DNA from: Paenibacillus polysaccharolyticus
Lineage (GTDB): Bacteria > Bacillota > Bacilli > Paenibacillales > Paenibacillaceae
Length of the DNA stretch: 64,000 bases
Assembly (NCBI RefSeq): GCF_900102085.1
Contig: NZ_FMVM01000023.1
Location: 1-64,000, forward strand
Direction: 5' to 3'
Part shown: piece by piece, positions 53,833 through 62,964 of the stretch
Layout: each line of letters opens with the position of its first letter
How positions within the stretch are numbered: position 1 is the first letter of the stretch
Translations under genes and position numbers: made by a program
Notes under the pieces: model-generated
What the model saw: the letters and a program-made list of their open reading frames with translations, nothing else
Told to the model about the DNA's origin: nothing
The model's database searches: none

Positions 53833-54177
53833 ATGAATTCAACCAATGCACAGGCGTATGCCAAAGTGGTAGAAAACGGAGTTCAAGCAGTAGAAGCGGT
53901 GAAAGAACTGCAGACTACTGGATACTTAGCTGATCATATCTTCGTTCTTGCCCATGAGAAGGATCGTACAGATCGCATTGCAGATACCGCAGATGCTAAC
54001 GAGATTGGCATCAAGGAGGAAGGTTTATTTGATTCCATGGCGAATCTGTTCCGTTCTCGCGGTGACGAACTTCGGGCCAAAATCGTATCGATGGGTTTTA
54101 CCGAAGCCGAGGCTGATTTCTATGAAAGTGAATTGGATAAAGGCAAGGTACTGATCATTGCCAAAAAGAAAGACTAA
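53833..54177 (+). CDS. YflT-type general stress protein (17M family)
   Basis: A 114-residue soluble protein: AVEAVKELQTTGYLADHIFV, HEKDRTDRIADTADANEIG and AEADFYESELDKGKVLIIAK match the heat-induced stress protein YflT domain, a SigB-controlled family in Bacillus. The ATG at 53833 follows CAGAGGAGAG. A SigB-like promoter is in place upstream. The biochemical role is unknown. A strong hairpin at 54246 ends the unit. Confidence 0.88.
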   Translation: MNSTNAQAYAKVVENGVQAVEAVKELQTTGYLADHIFVLAHEKDRTDRIADTADANEIGIKEEGLFDSMANLFRSRGDELRAKIVSMGFTEAEADFYESELDKGKVLIIAKKKD

Positions 54178-54245
54178 TATGTACATCCTGAGCGTAGGAG
54201 TGTTATATCAAATAGTGCCCTGCGGTGAACCAGGACAGACTTAAT

Positions 54246-54297
54246 CAAAAACATAGATAAGGAATGGGGGGAACCCCATTCCTTATCTATGTTTTTG
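54246..54297. terminator. 24-bp perfect stem-loop, terminator of the stress gene
   Basis: Two perfectly complementary 24-nt arms (CAAAAACATAG... and ...CTATGTTTTTG) flank a GGAA tetraloop. Five A and five T near the bases give a terminator in both directions. The remainder of 54178-54540 holds no recognised gene. Confidence 0.85.
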
Positions 54298-54540
54298 CAA
54301 GTTCTGCCTGAGTCATGGGCCAAGCCCCTGGTATAAACCGTTGCAAAAACCATAAAATCAAGGGAAAGCTACCTCTAATGGTTTGATTTACTGATAGTCA
54401 TTTTCTGGATTTATCATTATAGTTAGACTAGGAATTGTTATGTCTACTGCTCGCTCTAGATGCAAATTTTGTATAAATAAGGTTGTTCGTTGAATAGATA
54501 ACTATCGACAAACCCGGACGCCAAAGATAAGGAGATAGAA

Positions 54541-55710
54541 ATGAGAATACTTATTGTTGACGACAATCCGACGAATGTCATTATCATTCGAGAAATTTTG
54601 AAAAAAGAAAATTACCGCGATATTGTGACAGCAAGCTCAGCTATGGAGATGTTCGAAGTATTGGGAATTGGTGAAGATAACAGCGAACTACGTCCCAAGC
54701 CGTCGGATATTGACCTGATCTTGCTCGATATGATGATGCCTGAAATGGATGGCATCGAAGCATGCAGTATTGTACAAAAATATGAAAACCTGAAAGATAT
54801 CCCGATTATTATGGTGACTGCGATTGGTGATTCCAAGAAGCTGGCCGAAGCGCTCGATGCAGGTGCATCGGACTATGTAACGAAGCCGATTAACAAAGTG
54901 GAACTGATGGCCCGAATCCGGCTGGCCTTACGTCTGAAACAGGAGAAAGACTGGCACAAGGAGCGTGACCAGCGGATTCAGGATGAGCTTAAACTGGCAG
55001 CAATGGTGCAAAGTGCCGTGCTGAGTCATGCCATCGAAGATCCGTTGTTTCAGGTACATGCCATCTATAAACCATCTTTTGAGCTCGCAGGTGATCTTTA
55101 CTCCTGGTTCCCGCTTGGAGAGGGACGATACGGGGTTTTGCTTCTGGACATGATGGGACATGGCATCTCTTCATCCCTGTTCACGATGTTTATCGCATCT
55201 GTGCTTAAGGATACAGTGACGACATATGTAGACCCGGAGAAGGTTATTCAGGAGTTAAATCGTCGCTTTAACCAATTGCATCTGGGAAAACAACTGGTGC
55301 AGTATTACTTTACAGCGATCTATTTAGTCGTAGACACGCGTATGAAACGGATTGATTATGTGAATGCGGGGCATCCTCCAGCTCTGTTTTTCCGTAGTGA
55401 CGGCAGTGTAACTTCATTTGACAGCGTATGCTACCCAGTGGGATTGTTCGACAAAATGGATATTGAACCGCAGACTATTCATTACGAAGGCGAGGGACAT
55501 ATTGCGCTGTATACGGATGGCTTGCTTGAAGCCGTTCAGGGCGATCAGGAGCAACAGTTGGAATTTTTGAAAGAGCAATTAAGAGGCTCCCATGCATGGA
55601 ATGAAGAGGCGATGCAGGCATTGTTCTTCGATGATGAATTGAATCCGGAACGAGATGATGATAAATGTCTCGTATGGATTACGCTAGATAAAGGGGCGGT
55701 AACGGAATGA
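54541..55710 (+). CDS. Response-regulator PP2C phosphatase (RsbY/RsbU-like)
   Basis: A 389-residue protein: receiver domain (1-135, phospho-Asp63 in LLDMMMPEMDG), a short coiled linker (KERDQRIQDELKLAAMVQSA) and a SpoIIE/PP2C phosphatase domain (about 180-385) with FELAGDLYSWF, LLLDMMGHGISSSL and YVNAGHPPALFF. Such proteins dephosphorylate the anti-anti-sigma factor RsbV when their receiver is phosphorylated, freeing SigB. The stop overlaps the start of the hybrid kinase. The arrangement equals RsbY with RsbK of the Bacillus cereus group. ATG follows AAGGAGAT. Confidence 0.92.
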   Translation: MRILIVDDNPTNVIIIREILKKENYRDIVTASSAMEMFEVLGIGEDNSELRPKPSDIDLILLDMMMPEMDGIEACSIVQKYENLKDIPIIMVTAIGDSKKLAEALDAGASDYVTKPINKVELMARIRLALRLKQEKDWHKERDQRIQDELKLAAMVQSAVLSHAIEDPLFQVHAIYKPSFELAGDLYSWFPLGEGRYGVLLLDMMGHGISSSLFTMFIASVLKDTVTTYVDPEKVIQELNRRFNQLHLGKQLVQYYFTAIYLVVDTRMKRIDYVNAGHPPALFFRSDGSVTSFDSVCYPVGLFDKMDIEPQTIHYEGEGHIALYTDGLLEAVQGDQEQQLEFLKEQLRGSHAWNEEAMQALFFDDELNPERDDDKCLVWITLDKGAVTE

Positions 55711-58700
55711 AAATCAGAAATAAACTGCTGATTGGTTTTACCGCCTTGATGGCCATTATGATTGCTCTTACTTTTGTAAGCTATGAGCGGCTTAACAGCA
55801 GTAATAAACAGATCGACCAGATGTATCAGGAACGTTATCTCAAGGTGCGATTTACTTCCGCGGCACGTGGAGAAGTCAATGATATTGCCAAAGTGCTAGC
55901 TAACTTGTTGTTAAACCCGAGCAATTCGGTCAGTGCGACAGAAGCAGATCTTAAGGAAATGAAGGACAGAGGTGTCCGTTATCTAGAGCAGGTGAGAGAC
56001 CGGGCAGATACCGCTTCTGAACATCAACTTGTAGACCGTGTGAATAATGCGTGGGATGCATACACGAATTATGCTACAAGAATAACCAGCTTGATGTCCC
56101 AGAAACGGGTGGAGGACGCTAACAATTATCGTAATTCCACTGGGCTTGCGGTGCAGAAGGAAACGGTGGACAGCTTGAATGCATTGTCTCGTTATCAGGA
56201 TCAGGAGATTGATGCCGAGATCAAAGATGCCAACGCTGCATATACCAGAGCGGTTCAGATTACGATCAGTATTATGGTCGCGGGATTACTGCTTGCCTTG
56301 GGAATCATCCTGTGGGTGCTTCCTAGCATTACACGTGGGCTGAATATAGTGTCGATGATGATTACGAGTTTCGGCAAAGGACGATATAGAACCATCCGCC
56401 GGATTCAAATCAAGTCCACGGATGAGATCGGTCAGATTGCCACCGTGTTCAAAGAAGTCTCTAACGATCTGGAAGAGAAGCTTGAGATCGAGAAAGCCTA
56501 TGTACAGGCTCAGCAGGATCAAAACTGGATGAGTTCCAACATTGCGAGAGTGCCCGAACTTCTGCGGGGAATCGGCTCCATTCGTCAAATTTCCCAGATG
56601 TTTATCAGTGAATTTACACCTGTGCTTGGTGCACAGCTTGGTGTGGTGTATTTGATTGACGAAGAGAAGCATCCAGATGAGCTGAGACGTTATGGTTCAT
56701 ATGCTTTTGAAGAAAATGGGGAGCTCGGTAAAGAGGTGTATCGGATCGGGGAAGGCATGATTGGTCAGGCTGCCCTGGATATGAGTCCAATTGTGCTGGA
56801 TCATACACCTGACGAATATGTGAGCATTGGTTCTGCTTCGGGTTCTGCGCGAGCTGCAGGAATTATGATCTACCCGGTTGTGTTTGAAGACGAATTAATC
56901 GGTGTGGTGGAGCTGGCTTCGTTCGAAGGTTTTAATGAGATGCACAAGCAGTTGTTCGGTCAGTTGATTATGAATTTGGGTGTCATCCTCAATAATGTTC
57001 GGCGACGTCTTCGTGTGGAAGAGTTGCTGCGGGAGTCGCAGGCGCTTACGGAAGAGTTACAGGTGCAATCCGAGGAACTGCAGACACAACAGGAAGAATT
57101 GCGCCGTTCCAATGAGAATCTGGAAGAACAGACGGATGCGCTTAAACGTTCTGAGGAGTTGCTACAGCGTCAGCAGGAGGAATTGGAACATTTCAATACC
57201 GAACTGATTGCCAAAACGCGTGCGCTTGAAGAACAGGTACGTGAAGTGGAAGAGAAAAATGATGAAATAGAGAAAACGAAGACACAATTGGAACAACAGG
57301 CGATGCAATTGTCGATGACCAGTAAGTACAAGTCAGAATTTTTGGCCAATATGTCGCATGAACTTCGTACTCCACTGAACAGTCTGCTCATATTGTCTCA
57401 GTTATTGTCGGAGAACAAGGATGGCAATCTCAGCAGCAAACAGCAGGAATATGCACAAACCATTTATATGTCAGGTGCAGATTTGCTGAAGATGATTGAT
57501 GAGATTCTCGATCTGTCTAAAGTAGACGCAGGCAAGATGGACATCAACTACGAAACCGTCCGATTGGATGAATTAACGGGCTTTGTCACCCAGAACTTTG
57601 GTCCGATGGCTAACAAGAAGGAACTGGATCTAAATATTGATTTTGATAGTTCACTACCGGAATGGATTTATACAGACAGTCATCGAGTGAAACAGATTTT
57701 AAGGAACTTGTTATCGAATGCATTCAAGTTTACAAACCGTGGTTCGGTAAGTCTGATTGCAAAGCGTATGAAGCCAGAGGAATTGCCTGGATATCTGAAT
57801 ACGAATCAGCAATATCTTGGATTCAGCATCAAAGATACCGGCATTGGCATTCCATCAGACAAGACGGATCTGATCTTCGAAGCGTTCCAGCAGGTAGACG
57901 GTACGACGAGTCGCAAATATGGCGGCACGGGTCTTGGTTTATCGATTAGCCGAGAATTGGCACGTCTGCTTGGTGGGGCAATACAGGTGAAATCTTCAGA
58001 AGGCGTCGGAAGCACCTTTACCCTGTTCCTGCCGGATAATCATGAAGAGGCTGAATGGGCGGAGGAAAAGGCAACAAGAGAAGCGGCAGTATCTTCAGAA
58101 CAACAACAAACGCTGGTGTCGGATATTCAACCTGTCCGTATTCCGCAACAATCCATTTTGGCATCTGAACCGGAAGAAAGTCGTATGGCTGAATTATCGC
58201 CTGCTCGCAGTGCAGAGCTGTCACGAATAGAAGACGATGCTAACACCATCGTAGAAGGTGATAAAACGTTGCTGATCATCGAAGATGATGTGAAATTTGC
58301 TCATATTCTGATGGACATGGCGAGAGGCCGCGGCTTCAAGGCATTGGTTGCCCTTCAGGGAGATACTGGACTGGAGATGGCTCGGGAATACTTGCCTGAT
58401 GCGATCATTCTGGATATACAGCTACCTGTGATGGATGGTTGGACGATCTTGGGTGAACTGAAGAGTAATTCCGTAACACGTCACATCCCTGTGCATGTTA
58501 TTTCGGTTGTGGATGATATGAAACAGGGGTTGATGATGGGGGCCATCGCATATCTGAAAAAACCATCCAGCAAAGATTCGTTGGATAAAGCATTCTCCCA
58601 TATCCAATCCTATACGGAAAATCAATTAAAACGACTGCTCATCGTTGAAGATGATGAAATTCAGCGCAAAGCAATCATTGAATTGATCGGTCATGATGAT

Positions 58701-59432
58701 GTGGCTATCACGGCTGTTTCTACAGGGCAAGAGGCACTGAATGAATTACACAGCCAGCGTTACGATTGTATGGTACTGGATCTGATGCTAACGGATATGA
58801 CAGGTTTCGAATTGCTTGATCAGATTCGGGATGATGAATATCTGAATGATTTGCCAATCATCATTTACACGGGTAAAGAGCTGGATTCCAAGGAAGAGAT
58901 GAAACTTCGTAAATATGCGGAATCGATTATTATCAAAGACGTGAAGTCACCGGAGCGATTATTGGACGAAACGACATTGTTCCTGCATCGGGTAGAAGCC
59001 AACCTGCCAGAGGACAAACGCCGTATTTTGCAGAAGCTTCATAATAAAGAAACCTTGTTCGAAGGCAAAAAAATATTGCTTGTCGATGATGATATCCGGA
59101 ATGTGTTTGCATTATCCAGTGTGCTTGAAGGGTACCGTATGGATGTTACATTTGCTGAGAACGGTCGTGAGGCGCTGGAGGCACTTGAGAAAAATCCGGA
59201 GTTTGATCTGGTGCTGATGGATATGATGATGCCAGAGATGGACGGATACGAAGCGATGACACGGATCAGACAGAATCCGAAATTTGATAAATTGCCGATT
59301 ATTGCACTCACGGCGAAGGCGATGAAAGAAGATCGAGGGAAATGTATTGAGGCTGGAGCATCCGATTATGTGAAAAAACCGATTCAAACCGATCAATTGT
59401 TATCGTTAATGCGGGTATGGCTGTATTCGTAA
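55707..59432 (+). CDS. Giant hybrid sensor kinase with HAMP, GAF and three receivers (RsbK-like)
   Basis: A 1241-residue membrane kinase. Order: membrane helix (8-25), periplasmic-side four-helix sensor (MCP/CHASE3-like), second helix (about 186-206), HAMP (about 210-262), GAF (about 285-430), long coiled coil, HisKA with His551 (MSHELRTP), HATPase (LLSNAFKF, DTGIGIP, GGTGLGLSIS), then receivers with Asp903, Asp1025 and Asp1172. The middle receiver has LMLTDMTG instead of the usual MPxMDG. It is translationally coupled to the PP2C regulator (ATGA overlap). Several receivers suggest a branched relay. It corresponds in place and design to RsbK, whose methylation by RsbM tunes SigB. Confidence 0.9.
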   Translation: MKIRNKLLIGFTALMAIMIALTFVSYERLNSSNKQIDQMYQERYLKVRFTSAARGEVNDIAKVLANLLLNPSNSVSATEADLKEMKDRGVRYLEQVRDRADTASEHQLVDRVNNAWDAYTNYATRITSLMSQKRVEDANNYRNSTGLAVQKETVDSLNALSRYQDQEIDAEIKDANAAYTRAVQITISIMVAGLLLALGIILWVLPSITRGLNIVSMMITSFGKGRYRTIRRIQIKSTDEIGQIATVFKEVSNDLEEKLEIEKAYVQAQQDQNWMSSNIARVPELLRGIGSIRQISQMFISEFTPVLGAQLGVVYLIDEEKHPDELRRYGSYAFEENGELGKEVYRIGEGMIGQAALDMSPIVLDHTPDEYVSIGSASGSARAAGIMIYPVVFEDELIGVVELASFEGFNEMHKQLFGQLIMNLGVILNNVRRRLRVEELLRESQALTEELQVQSEELQTQQEELRRSNENLEEQTDALKRSEELLQRQQEELEHFNTELIAKTRALEEQVREVEEKNDEIEKTKTQLEQQAMQLSMTSKYKSEFLANMSHELRTPLNSLLILSQLLSENKDGNLSSKQQEYAQTIYMSGADLLKMIDEILDLSKVDAGKMDINYETVRLDELTGFVTQNFGPMANKKELDLNIDFDSSLPEWIYTDSHRVKQILRNLLSNAFKFTNRGSVSLIAKRMKPEELPGYLNTNQQYLGFSIKDTGIGIPSDKTDLIFEAFQQVDGTTSRKYGGTGLGLSISRELARLLGGAIQVKSSEGVGSTFTLFLPDNHEEAEWAEEKATREAAVSSEQQQTLVSDIQPVRIPQQSILASEPEESRMAELSPARSAELSRIEDDANTIVEGDKTLLIIEDDVKFAHILMDMARGRGFKALVALQGDTGLEMAREYLPDAIILDIQLPVMDGWTILGELKSNSVTRHIPVHVISVVDDMKQGLMMGAIAYLKKPSSKDSLDKAFSHIQSYTENQLKRLLIVEDDEIQRKAIIELIGHDDVAITAVSTGQEALNELHSQRYDCMVLDLMLTDMTGFELLDQIRDDEYLNDLPIIIYTGKELDSKEEMKLRKYAESIIIKDVKSPERLLDETTLFLHRVEANLPEDKRRILQKLHNKETLFEGKKILLVDDDIRNVFALSSVLEGYRMDVTFAENGREALEALEKNPEFDLVLMDMMMPEMDGYEAMTRIRQNPKFDKLPIIALTAKAMKEDRGKCIEAGASDYVKKPIQTDQLLSLMRVWLYS

Positions 59433-59501
59433 GCGTATGGTTTGGGTAATGAAGGAGAATAACGCATACGCAAGTAACCAAAGACGAAGTGGAGAGAAGT
59501 T

Positions 59502-60374
59502 ATGACACCGTGGGAACCTAACGAGACGGGAGCAGATACGATCCGTATACCGCAAGATGAAGAACGGGAACTGATCGAGATTGAATTGCTGCTGGAAGGA
59601 ATGCATCGTTTGTATGGGTATGACTTCAGAAATTATGCGTTGCCGTCCCTAAGAAGAAGAATATGGCATTATGCGCATGCGGAAGGAGTGAAAAGCATAT
59701 CCGGACTACAGGAAAAGGTACTGCACAATCGTTCATCGTTTGAACGGTTTGTACAGAATTTATCCATTCCGGTAACGGAAATGTTCCGAGACCCATCGCT
59801 TTTTCGCATGTTTCGGGAGAAGATCATTCCTATTCTGAGAACCTATCCTTATATTCGGATATGGCATGCAGGCTGCTCTACGGGTGAAGAAGTGTATTCC
59901 ATGGCAATTATGCTGCATGAGGAAGGTCTGTATGACAAGGCACGAATCTATGCAACGGATATGAATGACCGCTCACTGCAACAGGCCAAGGAAGGCGTAT
60001 ACGGTATTGAGAAGATGAAGTTGTTTACAACAAATTATCTGGAGGCAGGGGGCACGAAAGCCTTCTCCGAATACTATACAGCGAAATATAATTCCGTTAT
60101 ATTTCACCCGTTTCTTCAGAAAAACATTATTTTTGCCGAACATAATCTGGCAACTGACAGGTCGTTTAATGAGTTTAACGTTATCTTTTGCCGCAATGTC
60201 ATGATTTATTTCAACGATGAGCTGCGGAACCATGTGCACGGGCTGTTTCATGAGAGCTTGAGCCACTTTGGCATACTCGTTCTGGGATCGAAAGAATCCA
60301 TTCATTTTACAGAATATAGCGATGCCTATGAGCCGTTAGACCGGACCGAAAAAATATACCGGAAGATCAAATAG
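59502..60374 (+). CDS. CheR-type methyltransferase (RsbM-like)
   Basis: A 290-residue SAM-dependent protein-glutamate methyltransferase. The SAM motif is WHAGCSTGEEVYSMAI; the N-terminal CheR helical part contains PVTEMFRDPSLF, and FCRNVMIYFN is the CheR signature. No chemotaxis genes are nearby; it sits between two hybrid kinases, and the upstream kinase has an MCP-like helical sensor that could be the substrate, as in the RsbM-RsbK pair of Bacillus cereus. The ATG follows AGTGGAGAGAAG. Confidence 0.92.
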   Translation: MTPWEPNETGADTIRIPQDEERELIEIELLLEGMHRLYGYDFRNYALPSLRRRIWHYAHAEGVKSISGLQEKVLHNRSSFERFVQNLSIPVTEMFRDPSLFRMFREKIIPILRTYPYIRIWHAGCSTGEEVYSMAIMLHEEGLYDKARIYATDMNDRSLQQAKEGVYGIEKMKLFTTNYLEAGGTKAFSEYYTAKYNSVIFHPFLQKNIIFAEHNLATDRSFNEFNVIFCRNVMIYFNDELRNHVHGLFHESLSHFGILVLGSKESIHFTEYSDAYEPLDRTEKIYRKIK

Positions 60375-60390
60375 GGGGTTAGGCTTAGTT

Positions 60391-62067
60391 ATGGGGCTCA
60401 ATGAACCAATCCACATATTATTGGTAGATGACCGCCCTGAGAACCTGCTTGCGCTCGAAGCGGTTCTGGAATCAGAGCAATACAAACTCGTCAAGGCAAA
60501 TTCCGGAGAAGAGGCACTCCGGTGTCTGCTCAAAGACGAATTTGCGGTCATTGTACTTGATGTGCAGATGCCTGGGATGGACGGGATTGAGACAGCGAAA
60601 TTAATCAAGGCACGAGACAAATCCAAAGATGTGCCCATCATCTTTATCTCGGCAAACAGTAGAGAGGCTGAGCATCTGTTTGCCGGGTATTCAGCGGGAG
60701 CCATTGATTATATGGTCAAACCGTTTATTCCTCAGATTTTGAAGTCCAAAATCGAGGGTTTTGTGGAGATGTTTATTTCAAACAAAAGACTCAAAACACA
60801 GACGATGCTGCTTCATCAGAAGACGCAGGAGCTGGAGAAGATGAATCAGCAACTCGTGCAGGCCAAAGAAGAAGCCGAGATTGCGGCTAATGCCAAAACG
60901 GAGTTTCTGGCCATGATGAGCCACGAGATTCGTACGCCCATGAACGGAGTCATTGGCATGGTTGACCTGTTGATGGAAACCGAGTTGAAGGAAGATCAGA
61001 AGGAATATGTGGATATCGTTCGCCGCAGTGCCGATGCACTCGTCACGGTAATCAATGATATTCTAGATTTTACCAAAATGGAGTCCGGCAAAATGGAGCT
61101 GGAGGAGCATCCATTTGAACTCGTTTCCTGCATACGTGAAGTGCTCGGTCTGTTCGCTGCAGAAGCAGGTAAGAAAAGTCTGGAACTGGATTTTTTCCTT
61201 GAAGATGCTGTGCCTGAATTAATCTATGGAGATATGGCACGCCTCCGCCAAGTGCTGCTGAATTTGATTGCCAACGCGGTGAAGTTTACGGAGCAGGGCG
61301 GTGTGTATCTCATTGTGTCCGTGAACGAAGAGAAGGACGGCAATATGTCTTTGGAATTTGCTGTTAAAGATACAGGAATAGGCATCGCACCTGAGAAAGT
61401 GGATCGCTTGTTCCAGCCGTTTTCTCAGCTTGATACGTCCATGACTCGAAAATATGGTGGAACTGGCCTTGGCCTTGCCATCTGTAAAACACTGGTCGAA
61501 ATGATGGGTGGGCAGATTTATCTTGATATCTCTGAAAAGCGGGGGGCTACCTTCGTGTTTACCATTCAGGCCAAGCGTTACATTGAAACGGAACTGGTTC
61601 AGGGTAGCGGCGAAGAGAAGCTGACAGACGTTAATCATGAAGATAAACATGCAACGGTATTAATCGTCGATGACCATCCGATCAATCAGAAGTTGATGGC
61701 CATCATGTTGCACAAGCTTGGACTTCTCTCAGATATTGCGGAAGATGGGCAGAAGGCTCTCGACATGGTGCTCGAAAGCTCGTCGCCATATGACTTTATT
61801 TTTATGGATCTGCAGATGCCAGTGATGGATGGTCTGGAATGTACGAGAAAAATACGCGCAAGCGTGTCTCAGAAGCAACAACCTGTCATTATAGCCATGA
61901 CAGCTAACGTAATGGAAGGTATACAGCAACGCTGTACCGAGGCAGGAATGGACGATTATATCAGTAAGCCGGTGAAAATGGGCAGTGTCAAACAGAAACT
62001 TTCCCATTATCAGAAGAAACGCCAGGTGATTAATCCGGGTGGTTCGGCAATGAATCAGGCCAATTGA
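60391..62067 (+). CDS. Soluble hybrid histidine kinase: REC-HisKA-HATPase-REC
   Basis: A 558-residue cytosolic kinase with no membrane helix. Receiver 1 (1-125, Asp57 in VLDVQMPGMDG), coiled linker, HisKA with His178 (MMSHEIRTPMNG), HATPase (LIANAVKF, DTGIGIAPEK, GGTGLGLAIC), receiver 2 (about 420-540, Asp473 in FMDLQMPVMDG). It starts 17 bp after the CheR gene and is followed by the RsbV promoter, so it most likely feeds the same phosphorelay; which receiver passes phosphate to the PP2C protein is open. The ATG has GGGGGTTAGG upstream. Confidence 0.9.
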   Translation: MGLNEPIHILLVDDRPENLLALEAVLESEQYKLVKANSGEEALRCLLKDEFAVIVLDVQMPGMDGIETAKLIKARDKSKDVPIIFISANSREAEHLFAGYSAGAIDYMVKPFIPQILKSKIEGFVEMFISNKRLKTQTMLLHQKTQELEKMNQQLVQAKEEAEIAANAKTEFLAMMSHEIRTPMNGVIGMVDLLMETELKEDQKEYVDIVRRSADALVTVINDILDFTKMESGKMELEEHPFELVSCIREVLGLFAAEAGKKSLELDFFLEDAVPELIYGDMARLRQVLLNLIANAVKFTEQGGVYLIVSVNEEKDGNMSLEFAVKDTGIGIAPEKVDRLFQPFSQLDTSMTRKYGGTGLGLAICKTLVEMMGGQIYLDISEKRGATFVFTIQAKRYIETELVQGSGEEKLTDVNHEDKHATVLIVDDHPINQKLMAIMLHKLGLLSDIAEDGQKALDMVLESSSPYDFIFMDLQMPVMDGLECTRKIRASVSQKQQPVIIAMTANVMEGIQQRCTEAGMDDYISKPVKMGSVKQKLSHYQKKRQVINPGGSAMNQAN

Positions 62068-62090
62068 AGTTTTTACCAGTTATGTTTCCT

Positions 62091-62116
62091 GTTTCACTCG
62101 TGCGTAAGTTGGGTTA
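62091..62116 (+). promoter_or_regulatory. SigB-like autoregulatory promoter before rsbV
   Basis: GTTTCA (62091-62096) and GGGTTA (62111-62116) are 14 bp apart, 39 bp before the rsbV ATG. Read one base later the -10 is GGTTAT with a 15-bp spacer. It points to positive autoregulation of sigB. Confidence 0.65.
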
Positions 62117-62154
62117 TAAGGTAAGGAAACCATTGATCAGGAGAGAGATGTCTA

Positions 62155-62493
62155 ATGAATACAAATAAAAATGAAAAATTCAACGCAAGAACCGAAACAC
62201 ATGACGGTGTATGCACAGTGTATTTGACTGGCGAACTGGATTTGTCGGTTGCTCCTGACTTCCGTTTGGTAATGGAACCGCTCGTGGACAACAAGGAGCA
62301 GGATCTGATTATTAACATGAAAGATCTGAAGTACATTGATAGCACAGGGATTGGTATCCTGTTATCTGTTCTCAAGGCCAGACATGGAATGGAAGCTCGC
62401 TTTGAAGTACAGGAAGTTCCTGCGCAAATTCAGAAACTTTTTGATATGACGGGTATAGCTAAATTCTTTGTTACACAGAAGAATTCCCAATAG
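62155..62493 (+). CDS. rsbV: Anti-sigma factor antagonist RsbV
   Basis: A 112-residue STAS-domain protein; the phosphorylatable Ser63 lies in IDSTGIG. Unphosphorylated RsbV binds RsbW and releases SigB; the PP2C regulator upstream is the expected phosphatase. The ATG follows AGGAGAGAGATG. It is the first gene of an rsbV-rsbW-sigB operon with a SigB-type promoter. SpoIIAA is the alternative by domain, but the following sigma factor and promoter favour the stress system. Confidence 0.88.
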   Translation: MNTNKNEKFNARTETHDGVCTVYLTGELDLSVAPDFRLVMEPLVDNKEQDLIINMKDLKYIDSTGIGILLSVLKARHGMEARFEVQEVPAQIQKLFDMTGIAKFFVTQKNSQ

Positions 62494-62511
62494 GAAAGGA
62501 TCGAAAAAGGA

Positions 62512-62964
62512 ATGAATGCAGAAGTCCAAAGAATTACGCTGAATTTACCGGCGACAGCTGAATATGTGGATATTGTAAGACTTAATTTATATGGTGTTGC
62601 GTCCAAAATGGGATTCTCTTATGAAGACATTGAGGATATGAAGGTTGCTGTATCCGAAGCCTGTAACAATTCCGTATTGTATGCCTACTCTCATGAAGGC
62701 GGTATGGTTGAAGTCGTTTTTGAAGTAGATGGTGAGATGCTCGCGATCACTGTCAAAGACGAGGGTTCCAGCTTCGAGAATGTGAACCCAGCCGCAACAC
62801 GTTCCGGACTTCATGACAAAGAACTGACAGACGCTCAGATTGGCGGACTTGGGTTCTACCTGATGCAAGCCTTGATGGATGATGTCAGTGTTGAAAGTGA
62901 GACGGGCAAAGGTACGAAAGTAGTACTCGTAAAACGTCTTGCAAAAAGTGAGGAGAAAGTATGA
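62512..62964 (+). CDS. rsbW: Anti-sigma factor and serine kinase RsbW
   Basis: A 150-residue GHKL ATPase that binds and blocks SigB and phosphorylates RsbV. The ATP-binding motifs are VAVSEACNNSVLYAY (N box), VKDEGSSF (G1) and GGLGFYLMQALMD (G2). GAAAGGATCG precedes the ATG. Its ATGA stop/start overlap with sigB gives translational coupling, usual for an anti-sigma/sigma pair. Confidence 0.9.
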   Translation: MNAEVQRITLNLPATAEYVDIVRLNLYGVASKMGFSYEDIEDMKVAVSEACNNSVLYAYSHEGGMVEVVFEVDGEMLAITVKDEGSSFENVNPAATRSGLHDKELTDAQIGGLGFYLMQALMDDVSVESETGKGTKVVLVKRLAKSEEKV

